Shown: positions 26,756 through 37,086, counted from the stretch's first letter. The stretch is 64,000 bases of DNA from Mesosutterella porci (GCF_022134585.1 NZ_JAKNCT010000011.1:1-64000); one strand, 5' to 3'. Numbers and translations: made by a program. Notes: generated by a model not told the origin, from the sequence alone.

Positions 26756-29095
26756 TTGACAGAACAAAAAGCGGCGGACATCCGCTCCCGAAGCTTGGAA
26801 ACAGAACAAGAGCCGGAGCAGGACGACCTGCCCCTGTACATGAGGCCGGCCGAAGTCAAGATCGTTTCCGCAAATGACCTTCTGAACCGCTGCCGCCTTT
26901 ATCTGTCCGAAACTGACTGCCAGACCATCCTGCGGGCCTACCGATACGCCGACGAGCATCATCTCGGGCAGTTCAGGAAATCCGGCGAGCCTTACATCAC
27001 CCATCCTCTGGCAGTCGCCTCCATTCTGGCGAGCTGGCACATGGACTGCGTGACCATCCAGGCGGGCCTCATGCACGACGTGCTGGAAGACACCGGCGTT
27101 TCCAAAAAGGAGATGGCGGAACTCTTCGGCATCGAAGTGGCCAACGTCGTTGACGGAGTCTCCAAGCTCGACAAGCTCAAGTTCCGGAGCGTTCAGACCG
27201 CTGCGGCGGAATCCTTCCGCAAGCTCCTGCTCGCCATGGCCAAGGACGTGAGGGTCATTCTGGTCAAGCTGGCCGACCGCGTGCACAACATGCGCACGCT
27301 GGGAATCATGAGATTCGAGAAGCGGTGCCGCATTTCGCGCGAGACGCTTGACATCTACGTCCCCATCGCCCACCGCCTGGGCATGAACCACGTCTTCAGG
27401 GAACTGCAGGAACTGGCCTTCCTCAACATGCACCCCGTGCGCTACCGCGTGCTGCACGACGCTGTCCTCAAAACAAGAGAAAAGCGCAAGGAGATTCTGG
27501 AGCGGATACTGCAGGAAACCCGCAGGGCGCTCCCCAAGGCAGGGATCCGCGCCCGAGTGCTCGGCCGCGACAAAACCCTTTACGGGATCTACAACACGAT
27601 GCGCGACAAGCACATCGGGTTCAGGGAAGCCCTAGACATCTACGGCTTCAGGGTCATCGTGAAGACCCGGGAGGAGTGCTACCTGACGCTCGGTGTTCTG
27701 CACGCGCTCTACAAGCCAGTGCCCGGGCGATTCAAGGACTTCATCGCCATTCCGAAAACCAACGGGTACCAGAGCATCCACACCACTGTGATCGGACCGA
27801 ACGGCACCCCGATCGAGTACCAGATCCGCACCGAAGAAATGCACCGGATCGCCGAGTACGGCATCCTCACCCACTGGCTGTTCAACGACGACGGGGCCAG
27901 CGCGAACGAAATTCAGGCCAGGACCACCGCCTGGCTGCAGTCCCTGCTCGAGATCCAGCGCCAGAGCACGGATTCGTCTGAGTTCATCGAAAACATCAAA
28001 ATCGACCTGTTCCCCGACCGCATCTACGTCTTCACCCCGAAATCAAAGATTATTTCCTTGCCCAAGCGCTCGACGCCCATCGACTTCGCCTACCAGATTC
28101 ACACCGATGTGGGGAACCACGCTGCGGCCTGCCGAATCAACGGCGTCGAAGCGGAGCTCACTCAGGAGTTGCACAACGGGGACATGGTCGAAATCACAAC
28201 CGATCCGTCCGCAACACCGCGGCCTGAATGGGTCAAGGCGGTGGGCAGCGGCAAAGCCCGGGCGGAAATCCGTCAGTTCCTGAGAACTATGAAATTCGCG
28301 GATTCCGCGAAGCTCGGCTTTGATCTGCTCAAAAAAGCCGGAGAAGACATCTCCCTGGATATTGAACAGATTCCTCCCGCCATCTGGGAGTCCATCCAAA
28401 AGGAAATAGGGGCCTCCAGCCGGGACGAATTCCTTGCCGACCTGGGGCTGGGCAAATACGTGGCCGAAGCAGTCGTCAACCGGCTTGCCGTTCTCATGAA
28501 CACCCGCGAATCCCTCGAGGAAGGGCAGAGCACGGTGCTGCAGAAGACCGTGGAAGTGACAGGAAACGAAGGCATGGCCGTCACGCTCGCCTCCTGCTGC
28601 CACCCCATTCCCGGCGATGAAATCTGGGGCTTCATGAGACCGGGTAAAGGGCTTTCGATCCATCGCACGGAATGCAGCCACACCGTAAAGGGGAAGGCCT
28701 CCGACCCCGGGCGCTGGATGACCGCCAAATGGGCCGCAGTGCCGGCTTCCGCCCGATTCCGCGTCCCGGTGGACATCACCGCCGTCAACGAGCGCGCCAC
28801 AGTGGCGGCCTGCATCACCGCCGCCGCCGAGGAGAATTCCTCCATCGTCGGGCTGACCGTCGACCAGGGAAGCGGCAGCACCTGCTACCTGCACCTGATG
28901 GTCATGGTCCACGACCGACTGCACCTGGCGCGGGTGATCAGGCGGCTCTCCCACGTTAAGGACATCCAGGAGGTCCACCGCCGGACATCCGAGCATTTCA
29001 AGGGATCGGCTGCAGGGGCAGCCGAAGAGCAGAAATCCAGCCTGACCTCCCAGCTGAACTCCGAGGATCTCTACGCGGACAGGTCCGGGCAGTAA
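26756..29095 (+). CDS. spoT: Bifunctional (p)ppGpp synthetase/hydrolase SpoT
   Basis: The 779-aa RSH protein has an HD hydrolase domain with HD (107-108) and ED (111-112), followed by a synthetase domain. The latter carries RFKD at 325-328; this RxKD form marks bifunctional SpoT/Rel enzymes, whereas RelA has ExDD. TGS and ACT domains follow. The start is a TTG at 26756 with AAGGGAG seven nt upstream; no ATG is available before residue 29. It makes and degrades the alarmone under starvation. GT90 follows after 3 nt. Confidence 0.95.
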   Translation: MTEQKAADIRSRSLETEQEPEQDDLPLYMRPAEVKIVSANDLLNRCRLYLSETDCQTILRAYRYADEHHLGQFRKSGEPYITHPLAVASILASWHMDCVTIQAGLMHDVLEDTGVSKKEMAELFGIEVANVVDGVSKLDKLKFRSVQTAAAESFRKLLLAMAKDVRVILVKLADRVHNMRTLGIMRFEKRCRISRETLDIYVPIAHRLGMNHVFRELQELAFLNMHPVRYRVLHDAVLKTREKRKEILERILQETRRALPKAGIRARVLGRDKTLYGIYNTMRDKHIGFREALDIYGFRVIVKTREECYLTLGVLHALYKPVPGRFKDFIAIPKTNGYQSIHTTVIGPNGTPIEYQIRTEEMHRIAEYGILTHWLFNDDGASANEIQARTTAWLQSLLEIQRQSTDSSEFIENIKIDLFPDRIYVFTPKSKIISLPKRSTPIDFAYQIHTDVGNHAAACRINGVEAELTQELHNGDMVEITTDPSATPRPEWVKAVGSGKARAEIRQFLRTMKFADSAKLGFDLLKKAGEDISLDIEQIPPAIWESIQKEIGASSRDEFLADLGLGKYVAEAVVNRLAVLMNTRESLEEGQSTVLQKTVEVTGNEGMAVTLASCCHPIPGDEIWGFMRPGKGLSIHRTECSHTVKGKASDPGRWMTAKWAAVPASARFRVPVDITAVNERATVAACITAAAEENSSIVGLTVDQGSGSTCYLHLMVMVHDRLHLARVIRRLSHVKDIQEVHRRTSEHFKGSAAGAAEEQKSSLTSQLNSEDLYADRSGQ

Positions 29096-29098
29096 TCC

Positions 29099-30091
29099 AT
29101 GTTGAGAAAAGACTTCAATTTATACAAAATACGCCCGAGCTATATCCTCAAGCCGAGGGGCAAGCACATCAAGCTTTTTTATTACGTGCGCTGCGCACTT
29201 CGTAGCCTCACCCCGCGCTTCCTTCTCAGAATAAAAAAAGACCGCCTTCTCAATTCGCTCGCCACCCGGCCCGACCGCAGGGAAATCCTCGAGCGCGCCG
29301 CTTACTACAACAAGCTTTGCTCGCGCTTTCTCCTGCCGGCGCAGGCCGCAGCGGCAGGCAACATAAAAAACGGAGGCAGCAACTACGCGCGGGATGCTTA
29401 CGAAATCCTTCGCTTCTTCAGCCCTGAGGAAAAAATCGCCACCGCCTTCGGCGACAACACGCGCGTCCCCGCCGTTCCTTCCATCTGCAAATCCCGTCCC
29501 ATTGACGGCGACAACGCCAACTGCGTCCTGCTGAACCTGAACAAAATCCGGCATTTCGTATTTCTAAAAGACCATATCCCGTTCGAGCAAAAGTCCGACC
29601 TTGCCATTTTCCGCGGCGCGTGCTTCCAACCACAGAGAAAGCGCTTTATGGAAATGTACTTCGGGCGCCCGTTCATCGACTGCGGAGACACCCGTCGCAG
29701 AGACAAGGTGACTGAGAACCCCGAGTGGCACAAGCCCCTGATCACACTCTATGACCACCTGAAGTACAAGTTCATCCTGTGCATTGAAGGCAACGACGTG
29801 GCCACGAACCTGAAATGGACCATGTCTTCGAACTCGGTGGCGGTCATGCCCCGCCCGCGCTACGAAACGTGGTTTATGGAAGGCCGGCTGATCCCGAATT
29901 ACCACTACATCGAAATCCGGGACGACTTCAGCAACCTGGAGGAAAAGCTCCGCTACTACATTGCGCATCCACAGGAAGCGAAGGCGATCGCACGCCACGC
30001 CAATGAATGGGTGCGGCAGTTTCTCGATCCGGACCGGGAGCTACTGACCGCCCTGCTGGTGATGCGCAGGTACTTCGATCTCGAGGACTGA
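29099..30091 (+). CDS. Family 90 glycosyltransferase (CAP10/LpsA-like)
   Basis: The 330-aa protein resembles bacterial LPS core transferases of the CAP10 family (Haemophilus/Pasteurella LpsA). The core motif is IEGNDVATNLKWTMSSNS with downstream MPRPRYETWFMEG, which bind the nucleotide sugar. No signal peptide or TM segment is present, so it should act at the cytoplasmic face. It starts 3 nt after the spoT stop codon with no clear Shine-Dalgarno, suggesting translational coupling. The sugar and acceptor are unknown. Confidence 0.82.
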   Translation: MLRKDFNLYKIRPSYILKPRGKHIKLFYYVRCALRSLTPRFLLRIKKDRLLNSLATRPDRREILERAAYYNKLCSRFLLPAQAAAAGNIKNGGSNYARDAYEILRFFSPEEKIATAFGDNTRVPAVPSICKSRPIDGDNANCVLLNLNKIRHFVFLKDHIPFEQKSDLAIFRGACFQPQRKRFMEMYFGRPFIDCGDTRRRDKVTENPEWHKPLITLYDHLKYKFILCIEGNDVATNLKWTMSSNSVAVMPRPRYETWFMEGRLIPNYHYIEIRDDFSNLEEKLRYYIAHPQEAKAIARHANEWVRQFLDPDRELLTALLVMRRYFDLED

Positions 30092-30505
30092 AGGCCGCGG
30101 GGAATCGACCCCCGGAGCGCACAACCTGGATCCGGGCTAAGATTTTTTTACTTCATGCCGCCTGTTCGTTTTTATACACACCAATGCCTTCAGAGAGCAT
30201 CGACCTGAGCGGCGCGCCCTTCATCGGCAGGGGTGGTGCACAAAAAAGTCTCCCAGAAGCCCAGGACGCGGCATCAGGCTCGTCTTCTCCTTGCCTGACA
30301 CAGACATCGGGCGCGAGCCGGCGTACAGGGCATGCCCGCTGCTGCGCCGCCCTCAGGGCACGCGCCACTGGCGCCGGGGCCTGGAGGAAATCTCCGAGCA
30401 TTTTCCCGGGATAGAGGCAGCAGTTCTTTGAGCGGGCAGGAGCCGCGCCTTGCGGCCCCCTATAATAAGTCAATTACAGGTTCTTCAGTCAGATAAGAGT
30501 CGATT
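30092..30505 (+). other. Intergenic region with a possible decayed coding remnant
   Basis: No intact gene is seen. A plus-strand frame from about 30142 to a TGA at 30429-30431 stays open for ~96 codons without a usable start. Its last ~50 codons read protein-like (contains SLPDTDIGREPAYR and a tail EHFPGIEAAVL), which could be the end of a lost gene. A TATAAT at 30462-30467 is a likely -10 box for ugd. Confidence 0.3.
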
Positions 30506-31678
30506 ATGAAAATAGCAGTCGCCGGCATCGGCTATGTGGGCCTCTCCAACGCAGTGCTGCTGGCCCAGCACAACGAAGTTGTAGCCCTGGACGTGGTCCC
30601 GGAGAAAGCGGCGCTCATTAACGCAAGGGAAAGCCCCATCGTCGACCCGGAAATCGACAGGTTTCTGGCCCAGGCCGATCTGAATCTCACGGCTACGACG
30701 GATCCCCGAGCGGCTTATGAAGGGACGTCCTTCGTCATTGTCGCAACGCCGACCAACTACGACCCTGAGACCAACCATTTCAACACGCGCTCCGTGGAAT
30801 CCGTGATCGGCGACGTCCTCAGGATCAACCCCGGGGCCACCATCGTCATCAAATCCACCATTCCGATCGGATACACGAAAGCGCTCAAGGAGCGGCTTGG
30901 AGTGAGCAACATCATCTTCGTGCCCGAGTTCCTTCGTGAAGGCAAGGCGCTCTACGACAATCTGTATCCTTCGAGAATCATCATCGGTGATTCGACTCCC
31001 AAGGCGCACGAGTTCGCCAGGCTGCTGCTGGAGGGAGGCAGGAAGAAGGACACGCCCGTTCTTTTCACCGGCTCGACTGAAGCCGAGGCCATCAAGCTTT
31101 TCTCCAACACCTATCTCGCCATGCGGGTCGGGTATTTCAACGAGCTGGACTCCTTCGCGGTGCGCAAAGGACTTAACACCCGGGAGATCATCGACGGAGT
31201 GACCTTGGATCCCCGCATCGGCCATTTTTACTGCAACCCCTCTTTCGGTTTCGGCGGATACTGTCTGCCGAAGGATACCAAGCAGCTGCTCGCAAACTAT
31301 ACCGACGACGCTGTTCCTGAGCGCCTCGTCCGGAGCATCGTGGAGACCAACAGAATCCGCAAGGACTTCATTGCCGAGGAAATACTGAAGAAAAAAGCCG
31401 GCAGAATCGGCGTCTACAGGCTCATCATGAAATCCGGATCAGACAATTTCCGCGAATCGAGCATCCAGGGCGTCATCCGAAGGCTCAAGGCGAAAGGCGC
31501 AGAACTGCTCATCTACGAGCCTACGCTGAAGACGGACGAGTTCGAAGGAATCCCGGCCACCCACAGCCTGGAGAAGCTCAAGCAGGAGTGCGGCCTCATC
31601 ATCGCCAACCGCTGGAACGACGAGCTGGAGGACGTCCGCTCCAAGGTCTACACCCGGGACATCTTCGGCAACAACTGA
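30506..31678 (+). CDS. ugd: UDP-glucose 6-dehydrogenase
   Basis: The 390-aa enzyme oxidises UDP-glucose to UDP-glucuronate with 2 NAD+, for surface polysaccharides or lipid A modification. The Rossmann motif GIGYVG lies at 8-13 and the catalytic Cys253 in [12 protein letters not shown]. Length agrees with E. coli Ugd (388 aa). It stands alone, with a TATAAT 39 nt upstream and a terminator directly after its stop codon. Confidence 0.95.
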   Translation: MKIAVAGIGYVGLSNAVLLAQHNEVVALDVVPEKAALINARESPIVDPEIDRFLAQADLNLTATTDPRAAYEGTSFVIVATPTNYDPETNHFNTRSVESVIGDVLRINPGATIVIKSTIPIGYTKALKERLGVSNIIFVPEFLREGKALYDNLYPSRIIIGDSTPKAHEFARLLLEGGRKKDTPVLFTGSTEAEAIKLFSNTYLAMRVGYFNELDSFAVRKGLNTREIIDGVTLDPRIGHFYCNPSFGFGGYCLPKDTKQLLANYTDDAVPERLVRSIVETNRIRKDFIAEEILKKKAGRIGVYRLIMKSGSDNFRESSIQGVIRRLKAKGAELLIYEPTLKTDEFEGIPATHSLEKLKQECGLIIANRWNDELEDVRSKVYTRDIFGNN

Positions 31679-31679
31679 C

Positions 31680-31717
31680 GCCGGGCGATGCGGGCCGCTA
31701 AGGCCCGGCGATTATTT
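31680..31717 (+). terminator. Terminator between convergent ugd and greB
   Basis: GCCGGGC (31680-31686) pairs with GCCCGGC (31703-31709), followed by GATTATTT. It starts right after the ugd stop and overlaps the greB stop. Confidence 0.6.
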
Positions 31718-32257
31718 CCGGGGGGACTCGCCGGTGTATTTGACCTCGAGGATCTCGATGGTCTCGACGCCCCTGGGGGTTGGCAGCCGGACCTCGTCTC
31801 CCTCGTGCGCCCGCAGCAGCACCCGGGCTATCGGGCTGATCCAGGACACGTCGCCTTTGTCCGGGTCCATCTCATCGATCCCCACTATACGCACCGTGCG
31901 CTCGGTCCCGGTCGAGCTCTCCTCATAAGTCACCGTTGCGCCAAAATACACCTGATCGGTCGGGGGACGGTTCCGGACATCAACCACCTGAGCCGACTCA
32001 ATGCGCTTGTTTAAAAAGCGGATCCGCCGGTCTATCTCGCGAAGGCGCTTTTTCCCGTACTGATAGTCCCCGTTTTCCGATCTGTCGCCGTTGGACGCAG
32101 CCCAGGAAACAATGTTCACCACGGACGGGCGCTCGACGCGCACCAAGTTTTCCCTTTCATCGAGCATGCGTCTGTAGCACTCGGGGGTCATGTAGTTAGG
32201 CGCATGGGCAGGCAGCCCTGGAAGGCTTACTTCGTCCTCATCCTGTTCTTCAGCCAT
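31712..32257 (-). CDS. greB: Transcription elongation factor GreB
   Basis: The 181-aa Gre factor rescues backtracked RNA polymerase by stimulating transcript cleavage. The N-terminal coiled-coil domain carries the tip acidic region NGDRSENGDYQYGKKRLREID and the C-terminal domain has ISPIARVLLRAHEGDEV. The basic-patch and ENGDYQYGKK features distinguish GreB from GreA, and a separate GreA lies at 40389. It has a ~20-residue acidic N-terminal extension before the conserved NYMTPE. Confidence 0.92.
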   Translation of the reverse strand: MAEEQDEDEVSLPGLPAHAPNYMTPECYRRMLDERENLVRVERPSVVNIVSWAASNGDRSENGDYQYGKKRLREIDRRIRFLNKRIESAQVVDVRNRPPTDQVYFGATVTYEESSTGTERTVRIVGIDEMDPDKGDVSWISPIARVLLRAHEGDEVRLPTPRGVETIEILEVKYTGESPRK

Positions 32258-32278
32258 GGTGAATCCGTCTCAGCAACG

Positions 32279-32317
32279 AAAAAAGTCCGCTCGGGTTGAA
32301 CCGACACGGACTTTTTA
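32279..32317 (-). terminator. Terminator of the tRNA Pro-Arg-His transcript
   Basis: On the minus strand AAAGTCCG and CGGACTTT form the stem with a 17-nt loop, followed by TTTCG. It lies 6 nt after the CCA end of tRNA-His. Confidence 0.85.
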
Positions 32318-32322
32318 AAAAA

Positions 32323-32399
32323 TGGGGTGGGAGGTCGGACTCGAACCGACGACAACCGGAATCACAATCCGGGACTCTACCAACTGAGCTACACCCACC
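32323..32399 (-). tRNA. tRNA-His (GTG)
   Basis: A full cloverleaf on the minus strand: 5' GGTGGGTG with the extra G-1 typical of tRNA-His, D-arm GCTCAGTTGGTAGAG, anticodon loop TTGTGAT (GTG), T-arm GGTTCGAGTCC and encoded CCCCA end. Confidence 0.97.
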
Positions 32400-32410
32400 A
32401 TAAAATTTGC

Positions 32411-32487
32411 TGGTCCGCCCGGCAGGATTCGAACCAGCGACCCTCTGCTTAGAAGGCAGATGCTCTATCCAGCTGAGCTACGGGCGG
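32411..32487 (-). tRNA. tRNA-Arg (TCT)
   Basis: A full cloverleaf on the minus strand: acceptor CCGCCCG/CGGGCGG, D-arm GCTCAGCTGGATAGAG, anticodon loop CTTCTAA (TCT), T-loop TTCGAAT and encoded ACCA. Confidence 0.97.
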
Positions 32488-32515
32488 ATCGATCGCAACC
32501 TGCAGACCTTCGGTC

Positions 32516-32592
32516 TGGTCGGGGTGAAGAGATTCGAACTCCCGACATCCTGCTCCCAAAGCAGGCGCGCTACCAGACTGCGCCACACCCCG
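32516..32592 (-). tRNA. tRNA-Pro (TGG)
   Basis: A full cloverleaf on the minus strand: acceptor CGGGGTG/CACCCCG, anticodon loop TTTGGGA (TGG), T-arm GGAGTTCGAATCTC and encoded ACCA. It is first of the three-tRNA transcript. Confidence 0.97.
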
Positions 32593-32602
32593 AGAGAATT
32601 GA

Positions 32603-32630
32603 ATTATACATAAAACCAACCGAAAATCAA
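32603..32630 (-). promoter_or_regulatory. Promoter of the tRNA Pro-Arg-His transcript
   Basis: On the minus strand TTGATT (32630-32625), a 16-nt spacer and TATAAT (32608-32603) place the start a few nt before tRNA-Pro. The -35 box overlaps the phoR stop codon. Confidence 0.7.
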
Positions 32631-33952
32631 CTTTGAGAAAGTTTTCTGTCTTCCGGAAAGACCATGGAGAACACAGATCCCTTCCCCGGCGTGGACTTAA
32701 TTTCCAAGCGCCCCCCGTGCCTGATCATGATGTGCTTCACAATCGCCAGCCCGAGCCCCGTGCCGCCGGTGTCCCTCGAGCGGCTCTTGTCGACCCGGTA
32801 GAACCTTTCGGTAATCCTCGGTATGTCCTTCGGGTCGATGCCTATGCCGTCATCGGCCACCGAAAGAACAAGCCCCCTGCCCGCCCCGGCATCCTTCCAG
32901 TCCACATGGATGTGCCCATTGTGCGGCGTGTAGCGAACCGCGTTGGACACCAGATTGGCCAGGGCGCTGCGAACCTCCGCCTCATTGCCCTTCAGCCGGC
33001 AGGGCTGCGCGCTCCAAGTGATCTCATGGTGTCCGCCTGAGACAGCCCGGCCCTCTTCCACGGCCTGCCTGAGCAGGCTGTCCATATCAATCTCGTCATC
33101 TGCAGGCTCCTCAATGCCCTGCTCGAGCCGTGAGAGCGTGAGCAGATCCGACACCAGGTTGCTCATCCTGTGAGCCTGATCCTGCATAAGGGCGAAATGC
33201 TCCCGGTCCATGCAAACTTTTCCGTCAGCCGCACCGGCCCCGGCAAGCTCCAGGAACCCACTGATCACAGTGAGCGGGGTCCGCAGTTCATGACTCACAT
33301 TTGCGACAAAGTCCTTCCTCACCGAGTCGAGCCGCTCCCGCTCCGTGACGTCATGGGACAAAAGCACGATGTTCTTCCTTCCCAGAACTGTCACACGGAT
33401 CTCGAGCGACACCGCCCGGTCGGCAAATGTCAGCATAAGGGCCTTGGAAAAATCCCCCTTCTCCAGATAAGACGCGAGCGGGGTGTCCTTGAAAATATCA
33501 AGGGCCGAACGTCCGTGGTCGGTTTCAGGGTCGATACCAAGCTGCTTTTCCGCAGCCTCATTGCACCAGTCCAAAAGCCATCCCGTCTTGATCAGCACCA
33601 CTCCGTCGGGAAGAGTCGAAAGCGTCCGGCGGTAGCGTGTTTCGCGGGATTTCATCTTTTTCGTGTTTTTCTCAAACTGGATCCTGTTCTGGCGAAGGCG
33701 CTCCAGAACCCTATACCAGCTGTTGTACTGGCTCACTTCGGGGATTTCTGCCAGCGAGGGCTTTTCCAGCCAGCGCGTGATCCAGTCGATGCGGCGGAAA
33801 TCGATGAAAAGGAAAAGCAGTGAGCAGGCCAGGGCTGCGGCCAGTCCGTAAACGAGATCGAAGCTCAGGGCGAACACGAGTCCGGTCAGGAAAATCGCGG
33901 ATACGATGCCGAGAAAGATAAGCATCTCCGACAGAGTCTCTCTCACATTCAT
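32627..33952 (-). CDS. phoR: Phosphate regulon sensor histidine kinase PhoR
   Basis: The 441-aa kinase has two N-terminal TM segments (about 10-30 and 33-52) with almost no periplasmic loop, as in PhoR. A PAS domain (about 105-205), the H-box NVSHELRTP with His221 and an HATPase domain with DDGIGIDPKD and GTGLGLAIV follow. It senses phosphate status through the Pst/PhoU system and phosphorylates PhoB. It follows phoB by 24 bp. The usual pstSCAB-phoU genes are not adjacent here. Confidence 0.9.
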   Translation of the reverse strand: MNVRETLSEMLIFLGIVSAIFLTGLVFALSFDLVYGLAAALACSLLFLFIDFRRIDWITRWLEKPSLAEIPEVSQYNSWYRVLERLRQNRIQFEKNTKKMKSRETRYRRTLSTLPDGVVLIKTGWLLDWCNEAAEKQLGIDPETDHGRSALDIFKDTPLASYLEKGDFSKALMLTFADRAVSLEIRVTVLGRKNIVLLSHDVTERERLDSVRKDFVANVSHELRTPLTVISGFLELAGAGAADGKVCMDREHFALMQDQAHRMSNLVSDLLTLSRLEQGIEEPADDEIDMDSLLRQAVEEGRAVSGGHHEITWSAQPCRLKGNEAEVRSALANLVSNAVRYTPHNGHIHVDWKDAGAGRGLVLSVADDGIGIDPKDIPRITERFYRVDKSRSRDTGGTGLGLAIVKHIMIRHGGRLEIKSTPGKGSVFSMVFPEDRKLSQS

Positions 33953-33976
33953 AGCCGCAGCTCCTCCTTTAACCGG

Positions 33977-34675
33977 TCAGTGCGGATTCACGACTCGATA
34001 GCCCAAGCCTCTCACGGTTTCCACCATGCTGCAGGCCGAGGTTTTAGCGAGCTGCTTGCGAAGCCTCAGGATATGGACGTCTACCGTTCTCTCATCAATT
34101 TCATCAGACGAATCCCAAATCAGCGAAAGCAGCTGCCCGCGGCTGAAAACGCGGCCGGGATGAAAAGCCATGAGAAAGAGAATTCTGAACTCAATCACGC
34201 CCAGCCGGATCTGTGTGCCGTCCACCAGGGCTTCGAACCTTTCCTCATTCATCGCGAGCGGACCGATCGAGACCTCTTTGCCGGAGGATTTCCCGCCCTC
34301 GGAGGAGGAACGGCGGCGCAGTACCGCCCGGATCCTCGCCACAAGCTCTCTGGGGGAAAAAGGCTTGACGACGTAATCGTCGGCGCCCACCTCAAGGCCG
34401 CTCACGCGGTCGGACTCGCTACCGCGCGCAGTCAGCAGAATGACCGGCACATTGGAATAGTTCTCTGAAGAGCGAAGCCTCACAAGCCATTCGAGGCCGG
34501 AGCATCCCGGCAGCATCCAGTCCAGGATGATGAGATCGGGCACGGAGCTTCTCAGCTGCTGGTCCGCCTCTTCCGCACTGCCGGTCTGAACGGCGCTGAA
34601 GCCGGCTGTCTTGCACGAGAACGCCACCAGCTCGCTGATCGCGCGTTCATCTTCAACTATGAGAATTTTTTCCAT
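33977..34675 (-). CDS. phoB: Phosphate regulon response regulator PhoB
   Basis: The 232-aa OmpR-family regulator has a receiver domain (EDE at 8-10, phospho-acceptor D52 in LDWMLPG, KPFSPRELVAR) and a C-terminal winged helix with DERTVDVHILRLRKQL and RGLGYR. The ATG at 34675 is preferred; twelve codons upstream in frame lie inside glmM. It starts 4 nt after the glmM stop, so it is read from the ftsH-folP-glmM direction unless an internal promoter exists. Confidence 0.92.
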   Translation of the reverse strand: MEKILIVEDERAISELVAFSCKTAGFSAVQTGSAEEADQQLRSSVPDLIILDWMLPGCSGLEWLVRLRSSENYSNVPVILLTARGSESDRVSGLEVGADDYVVKPFSPRELVARIRAVLRRRSSSEGGKSSGKEVSIGPLAMNEERFEALVDGTQIRLGVIEFRILFLMAFHPGRVFSRGQLLSLIWDSSDEIDERTVDVHILRLRKQLAKTSACSMVETVRGLGYRVVNPH

Positions 34676-34679
34676 TTGC

Positions 34680-36023
34680 TTAATTTTTCCGCTGCCTGAG
34701 CGTCGAGGCAATTTCCTCGGCCAACCTCCTCGCCTCGGCTTCCTCCGGAGCCTCGACCATGATCCGCAGCACCGGTTCCGTGCCCGAGGGGCGGATCAGG
34801 ACGCGCCCCCTGCCCTCCAAAAGGCTGTCTACCTTCGCCTTGGCCTCGAGCAGCGGCTTTTGCTGCATCCAGTCAAATCCTGGCTCGAGCCTGCAGTTGA
34901 TGAGAACCTGGGGGAGCATGTGCAGATCCGCTGTCAGCTCCGCAAGGCTCTGGCCGGTCCTGCGCATGGCAGAGAGCACCTGCATGGCCGTGACAATGCC
35001 GTCGCCCGTGGTCTGCCGGTCGAGACACAGCACGTGCCCCGAGCTCTCTCCGCCGTACAGCCAGCCTTTTTCCAAAAGCTTTTCCACAACGTAGCGATCC
35101 CCCACCTTGGTGCGCTCGAAAGGAATGGAGAGCTCGCGCAGCCGTTTCTCCAACCCGTAGTTGGACATCAGGGTTCCCGCCACGCCCTTCACCGGATGCT
35201 TGCGCAGCCGGTCGCAGACGATGATGTAAAGCAGCTGGTCTCCGTTGTAGACCCTGCCCTCCGCGTCCGCCATGATCAGGCGGTCCGCATCACCGTCAAA
35301 CGAAAGCCCCACATCGCAGCCGGCCTTGCGCACCCGGTCAGACAGAGTCTCCGTATGCGTGGCTCCGCAGTTGAGGTTGATGTTGAGGCCATTCGGATGA
35401 TTGTTTTCAACCGTCACGATGGCGCCGAGCTCGTGGAATACCGCGGGGGCGACCTTGTATGCCGCTCCATTGGCCGTATCGAGGTAAAGCTTCATGCCTT
35501 TGAAGTGCACTTTCCCCGAGATTGTCGATTTGCAGAACTCGATGTAGCGCCCCTGGGCGTCGTCCAGCCTCACGGCCTTTCCCAGCTGGTCGCTGTCGAT
35601 GCTCTGCATGCCCCGGTCAAGCTCAGACTCGATCTCCTGCTCGATCTCATCGGGCAGCTTCAGCCCCTCGGAGGAGAAGAATTTGATGCCGTTGTCCGTA
35701 TAGGGGTTGTGCGAGGCGCTGATGACAACTCCTGCCGTGAGACGCAGGGCCTGCGTCAGGTAAGCCACTGCCGGGGTGGGGATGGGGCCGCAGAGTACGA
35801 TGTCGACTCCGGCGCTAGAAAAGCCTGCCTGCAGGCAGGCTTCCAGCATGTAGCCAGAGATACGGGTGTCTTTTCCGATCAGCACCGTCGGATGGGCGTC
35901 TTTGCTGTGCCGCGCAAGAACCAGGCCGGCCGCATGGCCAAGACGGACCACGAAGTCCGGAACAATGGGAAACGATCCCACTCTCCCTCTTACACCATCC
36001 GTACCGAAATAACGACGGGCCAT
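34680..36023 (-). CDS. glmM: Phosphoglucosamine mutase
   Basis: The 447-aa enzyme converts glucosamine-6-phosphate to glucosamine-1-phosphate for peptidoglycan and LPS. The catalytic phosphoserine is S104 in SASHNPYTDNG; the metal loop is DGDADR and the C-terminal RPSGTEP binds phosphate. It is 11 bp after folP, the order conserved from E. coli to Burkholderia. Confidence 0.96.
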   Translation of the reverse strand: MARRYFGTDGVRGRVGSFPIVPDFVVRLGHAAGLVLARHSKDAHPTVLIGKDTRISGYMLEACLQAGFSSAGVDIVLCGPIPTPAVAYLTQALRLTAGVVISASHNPYTDNGIKFFSSEGLKLPDEIEQEIESELDRGMQSIDSDQLGKAVRLDDAQGRYIEFCKSTISGKVHFKGMKLYLDTANGAAYKVAPAVFHELGAIVTVENNHPNGLNINLNCGATHTETLSDRVRKAGCDVGLSFDGDADRLIMADAEGRVYNGDQLLYIIVCDRLRKHPVKGVAGTLMSNYGLEKRLRELSIPFERTKVGDRYVVEKLLEKGWLYGGESSGHVLCLDRQTTGDGIVTAMQVLSAMRRTGQSLAELTADLHMLPQVLINCRLEPGFDWMQQKPLLEAKAKVDSLLEGRGRVLIRPSGTEPVLRIMVEAPEEAEARRLAEEIASTLRQRKN

Positions 36024-36034
36024 AATCCAGCTTC

Positions 36035-36889
<855 letters not shown>

Positions 36890-37086
36890 AAGAGTTCTCC
36901 TTGCTGCAAAAACAATTTTCTTCCACCAGCCCGCAACCCCGGGGACTGTGGATACCGGCCAAAGCCTCCCGGATCTCGCTTAAAGGAAAAGGCCCGGCGC
37001 CGGTTTCAAACCGGCCGCTCAGGCCTTCTTGCGGTCTGCCAGTACGGGGTCAGCTCACGCCGGTTTTTCAACACTGCCGGCAGGCC

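Noticed and set aside
30153-30473. Minus-strand open frame of 106 codons upstream of ugd
   Set aside because: No recognisable family, no ribosome binding site, and Cys/Arg-rich composition typical of shadow frames in GC-rich DNA.
36999-37015. GCCGGT/ACCGGC hairpin after ftsH as a separate terminator
   Set aside because: The following tract (GCGCCGGGCCTTTTCCTTT) is interrupted by G and C; it is mentioned under folP only.
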